Source: Bacillota bacterium (GTDB taxonomy: Bacteria > Bacillota > Clostridia > Christensenellales > SZUA-584). From it: a stretch of 5,537 nucleotides of DNA. Position numbers and translations under genes: made by a program. The stretch lies in assembly GCA_023436525.1 (NCBI GenBank), contig JAEZIW010000203.1, positions 1 to 5,537 of the forward strand. Direction: 5' to 3'. Shown in pieces: positions 1 to 5,537 of this stretch; the stretch's first letter is position 1; each line of letters begins with the position of its first letter. The notes beneath the pieces were generated by a model. That model saw only the letters and a list, made by a program, of their open reading frames with translations. It was not told where the DNA came from and made no database searches.

Positions 1-82
1 GCAGTTCTCTGCTCATCTGCCGGCACCGGATGATGACCTGATCCTCTTCGCCGGCGGCAGGCTCTTCAATAAATATCTTCAT
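1..82 (-). CDS. Partial LytTR-family DNA-binding regulator, N-terminal 27 codons only
   Basis: Only the first 27 codons lie in the window; the gene continues past position 1. The start reads MKIFIEEPAAGEEDQ and is followed by VIIRCRQMSREL. This resembles the N-terminus of the small (about 150-residue) LytTR regulators of Bacillota, which open with a short beta strand, an acidic stretch and a V-I-I-R-C type strand before the LytTR DNA-binding domain. In many Bacillota such genes sit next to a small DUF3021 membrane-protein gene; whether that holds here lies outside the window. The ATG at 80-82 is chosen because AAGGA lies seven bases upstream. The coding strand is the same as the GNAT gene, 120 bases apart, with a candidate promoter between them. 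The family call rests on a short stretch and memory of the family, so it is moderate; an unrelated small protein is possible. Confidence 0.55.
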   Translation of the reverse strand, partial: MKIFIEEPAAGEEDQVIIRCRQMSREL

Positions 83-89
83 ACCCGCA

Positions 90-94
90 TCCTT
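90..94 (-). promoter_or_regulatory. Ribosome binding site of the LytTR-like gene
   Basis: AAGGA on the minus strand, seven bases before the ATG at 80-82. It decides the start of a gene of which only the N-terminus is visible. Confidence 0.6.
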
Positions 95-104
95 AAAATC
101 AAGC

Positions 105-122
105 TGCCGTTGTATGACGGCA
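105..122 (-). other. Small inverted repeat in the leader of the LytTR-like gene
   Basis: TGCCGT (105-110) and ACGGCA (117-122) form a perfect six-base inverted repeat with a six-base loop, ten bases upstream of the ribosome binding site. It could be a leader hairpin or a small operator. There is no adjoining T-run, so it is not a terminator. Function is unknown and a chance occurrence is possible. Confidence 0.3.
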
Positions 123-141
123 AACTAAAAGCGCTGTCATC

Positions 142-171
142 ATTGTATACACATACCCGCATAGATGGCAA
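142..171 (-). promoter_or_regulatory. Candidate sigma-A promoter for the LytTR-like gene
   Basis: On the minus strand TTGCCA (166-171) is followed by TATACA (144-149) at 16-base spacing, or by TACAAT (142-147) at 18-base spacing. TGTG directly before TATACA matches the extended -10 element common in Gram-positive bacteria. It lies 60 bases upstream of the ATG and would let the LytTR-like gene be expressed apart from the GNAT gene. No terminator is visible between the GNAT stop and this site, so readthrough is also possible. Confidence 0.4.
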
Positions 172-202
172 CGCTTTTTTATCTTTATATGGCAATCGTT
201 TA

Positions 203-724
203 TTATCTGTTTCCCACGATACTTTCGTAATCGAACAGCTCGTCCATTTCGGCGAGTTCGTTGACCATGAACGCACGGATATACGCTTTATCGCGCGTGA
301 TGGAATGGATGTAATATCCGTTCTTCAAGTAGAACGCGACAGACGAGCGCATGCGGCTGGCCGTGTGCAGCGCAATCGCGCGCACGCCAAGCGTTACGCA
401 TTCGCGGCGTACCTTTTCAAGCAGCAGCCCGCCGACGCCGAGCGACTGAAATTCGGGGTCTACCGCGAGGCGCGATAAATACGCGATGCCGTCGCGCAGC
501 ACCTCAAAGCGCACGCTGCCCGCCACCTCACCGTCTACCTCGCAGAGGTACACATGTTTCTCGTGGATATCGCGCAATATTTCGCCGTCCGTTTCGTGCA
601 GCGCCGCGACGTTGTCTTCGCGGCGTATTTCGCGCGCGTAGTCGGTAAACGCTTTGCGCGTGACGCGTTTGATATCGGCTAAGTCGGCATCCGATGCTTT
701 TTTAAAAACGATACTTTCCATCAT
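203..724 (-). CDS. GNAT-family N-acetyltransferase
   Basis: A 173-residue protein spanning one complete GNAT fold, expected to move an acetyl group from acetyl-CoA to an amine on an unknown small molecule or protein in the cytoplasm. The N-terminus (residues 5-30) has the usual beta-1/alpha-1 start with conserved acidic and hydrophobic spacing (FKKASDADLADIKRVTRKAF). Residues 58-73 give the VYLCEVDGEVAGSVRF strands. Residues 83-104 are motif A: LSRLAVDPEFQSLGVG, with the Q-x-x-G-x-G acetyl-CoA pyrophosphate loop at Q93 to G98. Residues 115-137 are motif B, ending in FYLKNGY, typical of the region holding the catalytic or CoA-contacting tyrosine. Two ATG codons are adjacent; the first is used here because GGAGA lies eight bases upstream. 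It follows the repeat array on the same strand as argF, but the gap of about 700 bases and the different role argue against a functional link to arginine synthesis. The substrate cannot be told from sequence. Confidence 0.93.
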   Translation of the reverse strand: MMESIVFKKASDADLADIKRVTRKAFTDYAREIRREDNVAALHETDGEILRDIHEKHVYLCEVDGEVAGSVRFEVLRDGIAYLSRLAVDPEFQSLGVGGLLLEKVRRECVTLGVRAIALHTASRMRSSVAFYLKNGYYIHSITRDKAYIRAFMVNELAEMDELFDYESIVGNR

Positions 725-732
725 AGCTCAAT

Positions 733-737
733 TCTCC
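733..737 (-). promoter_or_regulatory. Ribosome binding site of the GNAT gene
   Basis: GGAGA on the minus strand, eight bases before the first of two tandem ATG codons and eleven before the second, which favours the first. No convincing promoter was found upstream, in 738-870, where the outermost repeat copy lies. Confidence 0.6.
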
Positions 738-754
738 ATTACCATCAGATACAT

Positions 755-842
755 GGGCGGGTCGGAGACACCGCCCCTATAGTTCTACACAATATATTAC
801 ACGTAAAAAGAGTATACCTGTATCCCGAAGGGGTATATCGCG
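755..842. repeat. Repeat A, copy 1 (most diverged)
   Basis: It begins with GGGCGG-GTC-gga-GAC-a-CCGCCC (755-776), a nine-pair hairpin with one bulged A. It ends with an imperfect palindrome (819-826 with 830-837, loop GAA) containing two G-T wobble pairs. The middle (778-810) shares TTACAC and an A-rich run with the other copies but has lost their TTCGAAGCATTCTTATTACAC block. Confidence 0.8.
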
Positions 843-871
843 TAAGTCGGAACGATACGGGGGGGCGTTTC

Positions 872-1003
872 CTACGTTTCGAGAAAATATTGCTTCATAT
901 CACCACTCATGTATGTTGCTCCAATTTCGGAAGCACCCTTGCCTCCCTCATAGAGGGAGGTGGCAATTGTCGGATTTTTTAATCCGGCAATTGACGGAGG
1001 GAG
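872..1003. repeat. Repeat B, copy 1
   Basis: 132 bases. The first half (872-940) carries TGCTTC (891-896) and GAAGCA (930-935) as a spaced inverted repeat. The second half has CCTCCCTC (942-949) facing GAGGGAGG (953-960) across a three-base loop. A 13-pair hairpin follows (964-976 with 981-993, TTTT loop, one T-G wobble), then a second GGAGGGAG (996-1003) that could also pair with CTCCCTC. It differs from copy 2 by four substitutions and two one-base gaps. Confidence 0.88.
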
Positions 1004-1036
1004 TTCACATTGCTCGATATCATCGCAGCATTCCGC

Positions 1037-1129
1037 GGGCAGGCACGGAGACCTGCCCCTACGGTTCGAAGCATTCTTATTACACTTTCTAAAAAAAAGT
1101 ATTCCTATACCCCGAAGGGGTATATCGCG
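1037..1129. repeat. Repeat A, copy 2
   Basis: It begins with GGGCAGG (1037-1043) facing CCTGCCC (1052-1058), eight-base loop. Compared with copies 1 and 3, one G-C pair of this stem is replaced by A-T (1041 with 1054), a compensatory change. It ends in a perfect palindrome TATACCCC-gaa-GGGGTATA (1106-1124). The middle contains TTCGAAGCATTCTTATTACAC, shared with copy 3, and an eight-base A run. Confidence 0.85.
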
Positions 1130-1177
1130 CAATCTGGTACGACATACCCCATTCGGGGCACAAGCGGAAGTCGTTCT

Positions 1178-1307
1178 CTACGTTTCGAGATTATATTGCT
1201 TCATATCACCACTCATGTATGTTGCTCCAATTTCGGGAGCACCCTTGCCTCCCTCATAGAGGGAGGTGGCAATTGGCGGATTTTTAATCCGCAATTGACG
1301 GAGGGAG
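1178..1307. repeat. Repeat B, copy 2
   Basis: 130 bases, about 95 percent identical to copy 1. It keeps the CCTCCCTC/GAGGGAGG hairpin (1248-1255 with 1259-1266), the CAATTG-CGGAT hairpin (1270-1282 with 1286-1297, one bulged G at 1276, three-base loop) and the terminal GGAGGGAG (1300-1307). The TGCTTC (1197-1202) partner is GGAGCA (1236-1241), so one pair is a T-G wobble. Confidence 0.88.
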
Positions 1308-1341
1308 TCTATAGCGCAAGACATCCTTGACATGCCTTTAC

Positions 1342-1430
1342 GGGCGGGTCAGAGACACCGCCCCTACAATTCGAAGCATTCTTATTACACATTTTAAAAA
1401 GTATTCCTGTACCCCGGAGGGGTATGCGTC
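1342..1430. repeat. Repeat A, copy 3, abutting the argF stop codon
   Basis: It begins with GGGCGG-GTC-aga-GAC-a-CCGCCC (1342-1363), shares TTCGAAGCATTCTTATTACAC with copy 2, and ends with a palindrome whose arms (1408-1415 and 1419-1426) include two G-T wobbles at the base. The palindrome ends four bases before the argF stop codon, so the repeat forms the whole immediate 3' untranslated region of argF. Confidence 0.83.
1410..1424 (-). terminator. Possible 3'-end hairpin of the carB-argF transcript
   Basis: Read on the minus strand, TACCCC-tcc-GGGGTA lies six bases after the argF stop codon and forms a six-pair stem. A TTTTT run follows only after nine further bases, so this is not a typical intrinsic terminator. 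It may instead shield the 3' end of the mRNA or stall polymerase weakly. It is part of repeat A, copy 3. Confidence 0.25.
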
Positions 1431-2389
1431 TATTTCCCCATCAGCAGCGCCATCACAGCTTTCTGCGCATGCAGCCGATTCTCAGCCTCATCAAACACCA
1501 CGCTGTGCGGCCCGTCAATCACCTCGGTTGTGACCTCCTCGCCCCTATGCGCGGGCAGACAGTGCAGGAAGATATAATCCTTATTGCAGCGTGCCGTCAG
1601 TTTCTCGTTCACCTGATAGGCCGTAAAATGCTTGTATTTGTCCTGTGCACCGCTTTCCTGACCCATGCTGGCCCAAACGTCGGTATACACCGCATCCGCG
1701 CCGTCAGCCGCTTCATTCGGGTCGTGCGTCACCACAAGCTTTGCGCCGCTCTGCGCCGCCGCTTCCATGGCCGCCGCGAGTACATCTGGATCCGGCTCGA
1801 ACCCTTGGGGGCACGCGAGCGTCATATCAAGACCCACCTTGCCGCAGCCCACCAGCAGCGAATTCGCCACATTGTTGCCGTCGCCAATGTAAGCCAGCTT
1901 GCCTTTGAGGCTGCCCTTGTGCTCGTAATACGTCATCAAGTCGGCAAGTATCTGGCACGGATGCAGCAGATCGGTCAGGCCGTTAATAACGGGGATTGTG
2001 CCGTATTTGGCGAGATCCTCCACGTCACTTTGCTTAAACGTGCGGATCATGATGCCGTCCACCATGCGCGAGAGAACCTGCGCCGTATCGCTGATCGGCT
2101 CTCCGCGCCCCAGCTGAATATCGTTGCTGCTTAAAAACTGCGCCGTGCCGCCCAGCTGATAAACGCCCGCCTCGAACGACACACGTGTTCTCGTAGAACT
2201 TTTGGTAAATATCATCGCTAAAATCTTGCCTCCGAGCAGCGGCGGGCGCAACCCCTCTTTGAGCTGCTTTTTCAGCTTAAGCCCAAGGCTTAATACCTGC
2301 AAAATTTCATCCGGCGTGTAGTCGGACAGACGCAGCAAATGTTTTTGTGCAAATTCTTTTTCGGGCTGGTAGCTTAACAGATCCATCAT
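1430..2389 (-). CDS. argF: Ornithine carbamoyltransferase
   Basis: A 319-residue cytoplasmic enzyme that transfers the carbamoyl group of carbamoyl phosphate to the delta-amine of ornithine, giving citrulline and phosphate, in arginine biosynthesis. The length is normal for the family. The carbamoyl-phosphate domain has KSSTRTR (63-69) and HPCQ (143-146). The ornithine domain has the D-x-x-x-SMG loop (D237, SMG at 241-243) and HCLPAHRGEEV (276-286) with the catalytic-site cysteine C277. All hallmark residues are intact and no frameshift is seen. SMG and HCLP favour ornithine over aspartate as the second substrate. A catabolic role (arcB) cannot be excluded from sequence alone, but the position directly after carB favours the anabolic enzyme. 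The first of two adjacent ATG codons is used because GAGGTGA lies seven bases upstream. The stop TAG abuts repeat A, copy 3. Confidence 0.97.
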   Translation of the reverse strand: MMDLLSYQPEKEFAQKHLLRLSDYTPDEILQVLSLGLKLKKQLKEGLRPPLLGGKILAMIFTKSSTRTRVSFEAGVYQLGGTAQFLSSNDIQLGRGEPISDTAQVLSRMVDGIMIRTFKQSDVEDLAKYGTIPVINGLTDLLHPCQILADLMTYYEHKGSLKGKLAYIGDGNNVANSLLVGCGKVGLDMTLACPQGFEPDPDVLAAAMEAAAQSGAKLVVTHDPNEAADGADAVYTDVWASMGQESGAQDKYKHFTAYQVNEKLTARCNKDYIFLHCLPAHRGEEVTTEVIDGPHSVVFDEAENRLHAQKAVMALLMGK

Positions 2390-2396
2390 GTTACAT

Positions 2397-2403
2397 TCAC
2401 CTC
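2397..2403 (-). promoter_or_regulatory. Ribosome binding site of argF in the carB-argF gap
   Basis: GAGGTGA on the minus strand, a seven-base match to the anti-Shine-Dalgarno sequence, seven bases before the first argF ATG. It occupies most of the 16-base gap after the carB stop, leaving no room for a separate promoter or terminator, so argF must be read from the carB transcript or from a promoter inside carB. Confidence 0.85.
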
Positions 2404-2405
2404 GT

Positions 2406-5400
2406 TTAATATTTCAAATAGTCCCCAAGCGGGATATGGTGTTCTTCGATATTTTCTGCCGTCATCACGGCGAGCATCGCGCCGAGCGTATCCATTGACG
2501 TGATGCACGGCACGTTGAATTCCATCGCCGTTCTCCTGAGCATAAACCCAAGCCTGTCGGAGAGCTTGCCGCGCGTTGGCGTGTTGATCACCATCGAAAT
2601 TTTCTTGTCCTTCAGCGCGAGCACCACATCGTCCTTGTTCACAAGTGTGCAATCAAGCCCTTCGGCCGCAAAAAAGCCGTAAGTCTTGTCGGTACACGCG
2701 ATAGCGAATCCCATCTGCTTCATCTGCCGCGCATACGCAATCGCTTCTTCCTTATCGCGGTCGGTAATCGAGAACAGTATCGGTCTGTCGGCTCTTGGTG
2801 GCTTCACACCGGAGGCCACGAACGCTTTTTTCAGCGCCGCAAGATAGGTTAAATCGGTGCCCATCACCTCACCCGTCGATTTCATCTCGGGCCCTAAAAA
2901 TATATCCACCGTGGTCAGCTTGGAGAACGAGAACACCGGCGCTTTCACCGTGACGAGCCTGCTCTCCTTGTAAAGCTGCGTTTGATACCCCATGGTTTGG
3001 AGTTTTTCGCCCATCATGATGCGCGTCGCGAGCGATACCATCGGCACCCCTGTGATTTTTGAGAGTATCGGCACCGTGCGGCTCGCGCGCGGGTTCACCT
3101 CGAGCACATACACCTTACTCTCACTGTCGATAACGAACTGAATGTTGTAAAGCCCCTTAATCTGCAGCTCAAGGCCGATGCGGATGGCGTAATCCACAAT
3201 CGTCTGTTTTGTCTCTGCGGAAAGGTTCTGTGACGGATACACCGCAAAGCTGTCGCCCGAATGGACACCCGCACGCTCGATGTGTTCCATCACACCGACG
3301 ATCAGCGCGTCGGTGCCGTCGCAGATACCGTCGATCTCGACCTCTTTGCCGAGCACGTATTTGTCGATCAACACCGGGTGCTCGGGCGATATCTTTGCCG
3401 CGGCGAGCATGTAAGCCTCAAGCTCTTTTGTGTTGTAAACAATCTCCATCGCACGCCCGCCAAGCACGTAAGACGGTCTGACGAGTACGGGGAAACCGAT
3501 ACGTTCCGCAATGGTAATGGCGCTGCTGATCGAAAACGCCGTCGCGCCTGCAGGCAGCGGGATACCGAGCTTTTCGAGCGCTTTCAAAAAGCGATCCCTG
3601 TCTTCCGCGCGGTCGATGCCGTCCACAGACGTGCCGAGAATGTTCACGCCCACCTTGGCAAGCGGCGCGGCAAGATTGATCGCCGTCTGGCCGCCGAACT
3701 GCACCACCACGCCCACGGGCTGCTCGCGCTGAATCACGTCCAGCACGCATTCGCGCGTGAGCGGCTCAAAATAGAGCTTGTCGCTCGTATCAAAATCGGT
3801 GGATACCGTTTCGGGGTTTGAGTTGATGATAATCGATTCATAACCCAGGGCTTTAAGCGCGAGCACCGAATGCACCGAGCAATAGTCGAACTCGATGCCC
3901 TGCCCGATACGAATCGGGCCGCTGCCCAGCACGACCACTTTTTTACGCCCGCTGTCGCGCGATTCATCGGCGCTGTCGTAGCACGAGTAATAATACGGGG
4001 TTTTGGCTTCAAACTCACCGGCACAGGTATCCACCATTTTGTATGTCGGCTTAATTTGCAGCGCATTGCGCAGCGCCTTGACGGCGGCTTCCTGCGTTCC
4101 CAAGAGATTGGCAATGTAGCTGTCTCCAAAGCCGTATCGCTTGCATTTTTTCAAAAGATCCACACTCAGTGTGTCTATCGTGCAGCTTTTGAGTTGCTTC
4201 GCGATCGTCACGATGTTTAAAAGCTTGCTGATGAAAAATTTATCGATCTTCGTAATCTCAAATATCTGATCGACTGTATAACCGCGATCCAGCGCTTCAG
4301 ACACCACGAATATGCGCTCGTCGTCCGGATTTCTAAGCGAGTTTTCAATCGCTTCGTTGCTCCACTTCGAAATACTCAGCATGCCAAGCTGATAATCGAG
4401 CTTCACATCAAGGCTGTCGATCGCTTTTAGCAGCGATTCCTCGATGTTGCGGCCAATCGCCATCACCTCGCCCGTCGCCTTCATCTGCGTGCCGAGCGTG
4501 CGCGTCGCGGTCACAAACTTATCAAACGGCCAGCGCGGCACCTTGGTGACCACATAATCAAGCGCAGGCTCAAAGCACGCGCACGTTTCGCCCGTGATCG
4601 GGTTTGTGATTTCGTCGAGACCGAAGCCCACGGCGATTTTGGCCGCCGCCCGCGCAATCGGGTAACCCGTCGCTTTAGACGCGAGCGCGGAAGACCGGCT
4701 CACGCGCGGATTCACCTCAATCACCACATAATCATACGTATCGGGGTTCAGCGCATACTGCACGTTGCAGCCGCCCTTAATTTTCAGCGCACGGATGATC
4801 TTGATGGACGCGCTGCGGAGCATCTGATATTCCTTGTCTGAAAGCGTCTGCGAGGGCGCAACCACGATGCTGTCGCCCGTATGAATGCCCACCGGATCGA
4901 TGTTTTCCATGTTGCAGACCACGATGCAGTTGTCCTTCGCGTCGCGCATCACTTCGTATTCAATTTCTTTATATCCGGCGACACTCTGTTCAAGCAGCAC
5001 CTGGCCTATCATCGAGAAGCTCAGACCCGTCGCCGTGATGTTCTTAAGTTCGTCAAGGTTGTTCGCAATGCCGCCGCCCGTGCCGCCGAGTGTGTATGCC
5101 GGGCGGATGATGACGGGATACCCGTTGTCCTGCGCAAAAGCAACGGCTTCATCGATGGAGCACGCGATTACGCTGCGCGCCACCTTCTCGCCGATGCTTT
5201 CCATTGTCTCCTTAAACAGCTCGCGGTCTTCGGCCAGCTTAATGGATTGGAGCGACGTGCCGAGCAGCTCAATACCGAGCTCGTCGAGTATACCGCTGTC
5301 GGCCAGTTCCACCGCCATGTTAAGCCCCGTTTGACCGCCCAAGGTGGCGATGATGCCCTGCGGGCGCTCCTGCCGCAAGATATTGCTGACCGTTTCGAGC

Positions 5401-5537
5401 GTGATGGGCTCGATATACACGCGGTCAGCCATTTCCTCGTCCGTCATGATGGTGGCCGGGTTCGAGTTGATCAGCACCACTTCGTAGTTTTCCTCGCGCA
5501 GCGCCTTACAGGCTTGTGTGCCCGAATAGTCAAACTC
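2406..5537 (-). CDS. carB: Carbamoyl-phosphate synthase large subunit (5' end outside window)
   Basis: 1043 residues are visible; compared with E. coli CarB (1073 residues) only about 25 N-terminal residues are missing. With the glutaminase subunit CarA it makes carbamoyl phosphate from bicarbonate, ammonia from glutamine, and two ATP. The reading frame is open to the edge and starts EFDYSGTQACKALREE, so the GTG near 5480 is not the true start. Numbering from the first visible residue: first ATP-grasp half with RPAYTLGGTGGG (145-156) and NPRVSRSSALASKATG (276-291); oligomerisation region about 415-530; second half opening GSGPIRIGQGIEFDY (538-552), with RPSYVLGGRAMEIVY (687-701) and NPRASRTVP (815-823); C-terminal MGS-like regulatory domain from about 920. 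Counterparts of the E. coli UMP/IMP-pocket residues K954, T974, T977, K993 and N1015 appear at 929, 949, 952, 968 and 985. Ornithine-site counterparts of E783, D791 and E892 are also kept. Followed by argF, as in Bacillus. Confidence 0.98.
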   Translation of the reverse strand, partial: EFDYSGTQACKALREENYEVVLINSNPATIMTDEEMADRVYIEPITLETVSNILRQERPQGIIATLGGQTGLNMAVELADSGILDELGIELLGTSLQSIKLAEDRELFKETMESIGEKVARSVIACSIDEAVAFAQDNGYPVIIRPAYTLGGTGGGIANNLDELKNITATGLSFSMIGQVLLEQSVAGYKEIEYEVMRDAKDNCIVVCNMENIDPVGIHTGDSIVVAPSQTLSDKEYQMLRSASIKIIRALKIKGGCNVQYALNPDTYDYVVIEVNPRVSRSSALASKATGYPIARAAAKIAVGFGLDEITNPITGETCACFEPALDYVVTKVPRWPFDKFVTATRTLGTQMKATGEVMAIGRNIEESLLKAIDSLDVKLDYQLGMLSISKWSNEAIENSLRNPDDERIFVVSEALDRGYTVDQIFEITKIDKFFISKLLNIVTIAKQLKSCTIDTLSVDLLKKCKRYGFGDSYIANLLGTQEAAVKALRNALQIKPTYKMVDTCAGEFEAKTPYYYSCYDSADESRDSGRKKVVVLGSGPIRIGQGIEFDYCSVHSVLALKALGYESIIINSNPETVSTDFDTSDKLYFEPLTRECVLDVIQREQPVGVVVQFGGQTAINLAAPLAKVGVNILGTSVDGIDRAEDRDRFLKALEKLGIPLPAGATAFSISSAITIAERIGFPVLVRPSYVLGGRAMEIVYNTKELEAYMLAAAKISPEHPVLIDKYVLGKEVEIDGICDGTDALIVGVMEHIERAGVHSGDSFAVYPSQNLSAETKQTIVDYAIRIGLELQIKGLYNIQFVIDSESKVYVLEVNPRASRTVPILSKITGVPMVSLATRIMMGEKLQTMGYQTQLYKESRLVTVKAPVFSFSKLTTVDIFLGPEMKSTGEVMGTDLTYLAALKKAFVASGVKPPRADRPILFSITDRDKEEAIAYARQMKQMGFAIACTDKTYGFFAAEGLDCTLVNKDDVVLALKDKKISMVINTPTRGKLSDRLGFMLRRTAMEFNVPCITSMDTLGAMLAVMTAENIEEHHIPLGDYLKY

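Larger units (their letters stand above)
755..1430. repeat. Alternating intergenic repeat array A-B-A-B-A
   Basis: This stretch fills nearly all of the 705-base gap between the GNAT start and the argF stop and holds no credible gene. Two repeat families alternate: A at 755-842, 1037-1129 and 1342-1430, B at 872-1003 and 1178-1307. A-to-A spacing is 282 and 305 bases. The A-to-B linkers (843-871 and 1130-1177) are themselves related at their edges, with the second about 20 bases longer, so the unit may be A-linker-B repeated twice plus a final A. Both families are rich in inverted repeats. The layout resembles the palindromic non-coding elements (REP/BIME-like or MITE-like) scattered between genes in many Clostridia. 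No transposase or integrase fragment is present. Mobility and function are unknown. Confidence 0.85.

Noticed and set aside
163..200. T-rich run (172-177 and on) as an intrinsic terminator
   Set aside because: No stable stem precedes the run on the plus strand, and on the minus strand the run is A-rich.
110..478. Plus-strand frame opposite the GNAT gene and the LytTR leader
   Set aside because: It overlaps a well-supported GNAT gene in antisense and has no recognisable domain.
960..1330. Open frames on both strands across the repeat array (for example 872-1132 minus, 960-1259 and 1010-1330 plus)
   Set aside because: They cross repeat boundaries and hairpins, have no suitable ribosome binding sites, and their products look like translated palindromes with no recognisable domain.
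755..1430. CRISPR array
   Set aside because: The repeats are about 90 and 130 bases, alternate between two families and are not separated by short unique spacers of even size; no cas gene is present.
755..1430. Remnant of an insertion sequence
   Set aside because: No stretch resembles a transposase or a broken one; only non-coding palindromic repeats are seen, so a miniature non-autonomous element is the most that can be suggested.
1424..2134. Long plus-strand frame opposite argF
   Set aside because: argF is intact with all hallmark motifs; the opposite frame is rich in H, R and A as expected for antisense of a GC-rich gene.
2390..2405. Regulatory leader or attenuator between carB and argF
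   Set aside because: The gap is only 16 bases and is taken up by the argF ribosome binding site.
3261..3821. Long plus-strand and alternate-frame reading frames within carB
   Set aside because: They are by-products of carB codon use; none has a recognisable domain or a ribosome binding site, and carB is continuous through the region.

Overview
The window holds the 3' part of an arginine/carbamoyl-phosphate operon followed by a repeat-rich intergenic region and two small genes, all read on the minus strand. Gene order in transcription is carB (5' end cut by the window edge), argF, a 700-base gap filled by interspersed repeats, a GNAT acetyltransferase gene, and the first 27 codons of what looks like a small LytTR-type regulator gene. 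The carB-argF order, the strong Gram-positive ribosome binding site GAGGTGA and the protein sequences point to a Bacillota member, most likely a moderately GC-rich gut-type Clostridia lineage. This placement is inferred from gene order and sequence style, not from a marker gene.

Region by region: 2406-5537 is the large subunit of carbamoyl-phosphate synthase, open to the window edge. After 17 untranslated bases comes argF (1430-2389), ornithine carbamoyltransferase. The two enzymes act in sequence: CarB with its CarA partner (not in the window) makes carbamoyl phosphate, and ArgF transfers the carbamoyl group to ornithine to give citrulline. Co-transcription is very likely.

From 725 to 1429 there is no gene. 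About 755-1430 is an alternating array of two repeat families, A-B-A-B-A. Family A (about 90 bases, three copies) has a GC-rich hairpin at one end and a TATACCCC/GGGGTATA palindrome at the other. Family B (about 130 bases, two copies, differing by four substitutions and two one-base gaps) ends in a CCTCCCTC/GAGGGAGG hairpin followed by a long CAATTG-based hairpin and a second GGAGGGAG. The last A copy ends right at the argF stop codon.

Below 724, a GNAT acetyltransferase gene is followed after 120 bases by the start of the LytTR-like gene. That gap carries a plausible promoter, direct repeats and a small hairpin. The ordinary metabolic genes need little comment. The repeat array is the most unusual part of the window. 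I see no evidence for a new enzyme system or mobile-element gene.
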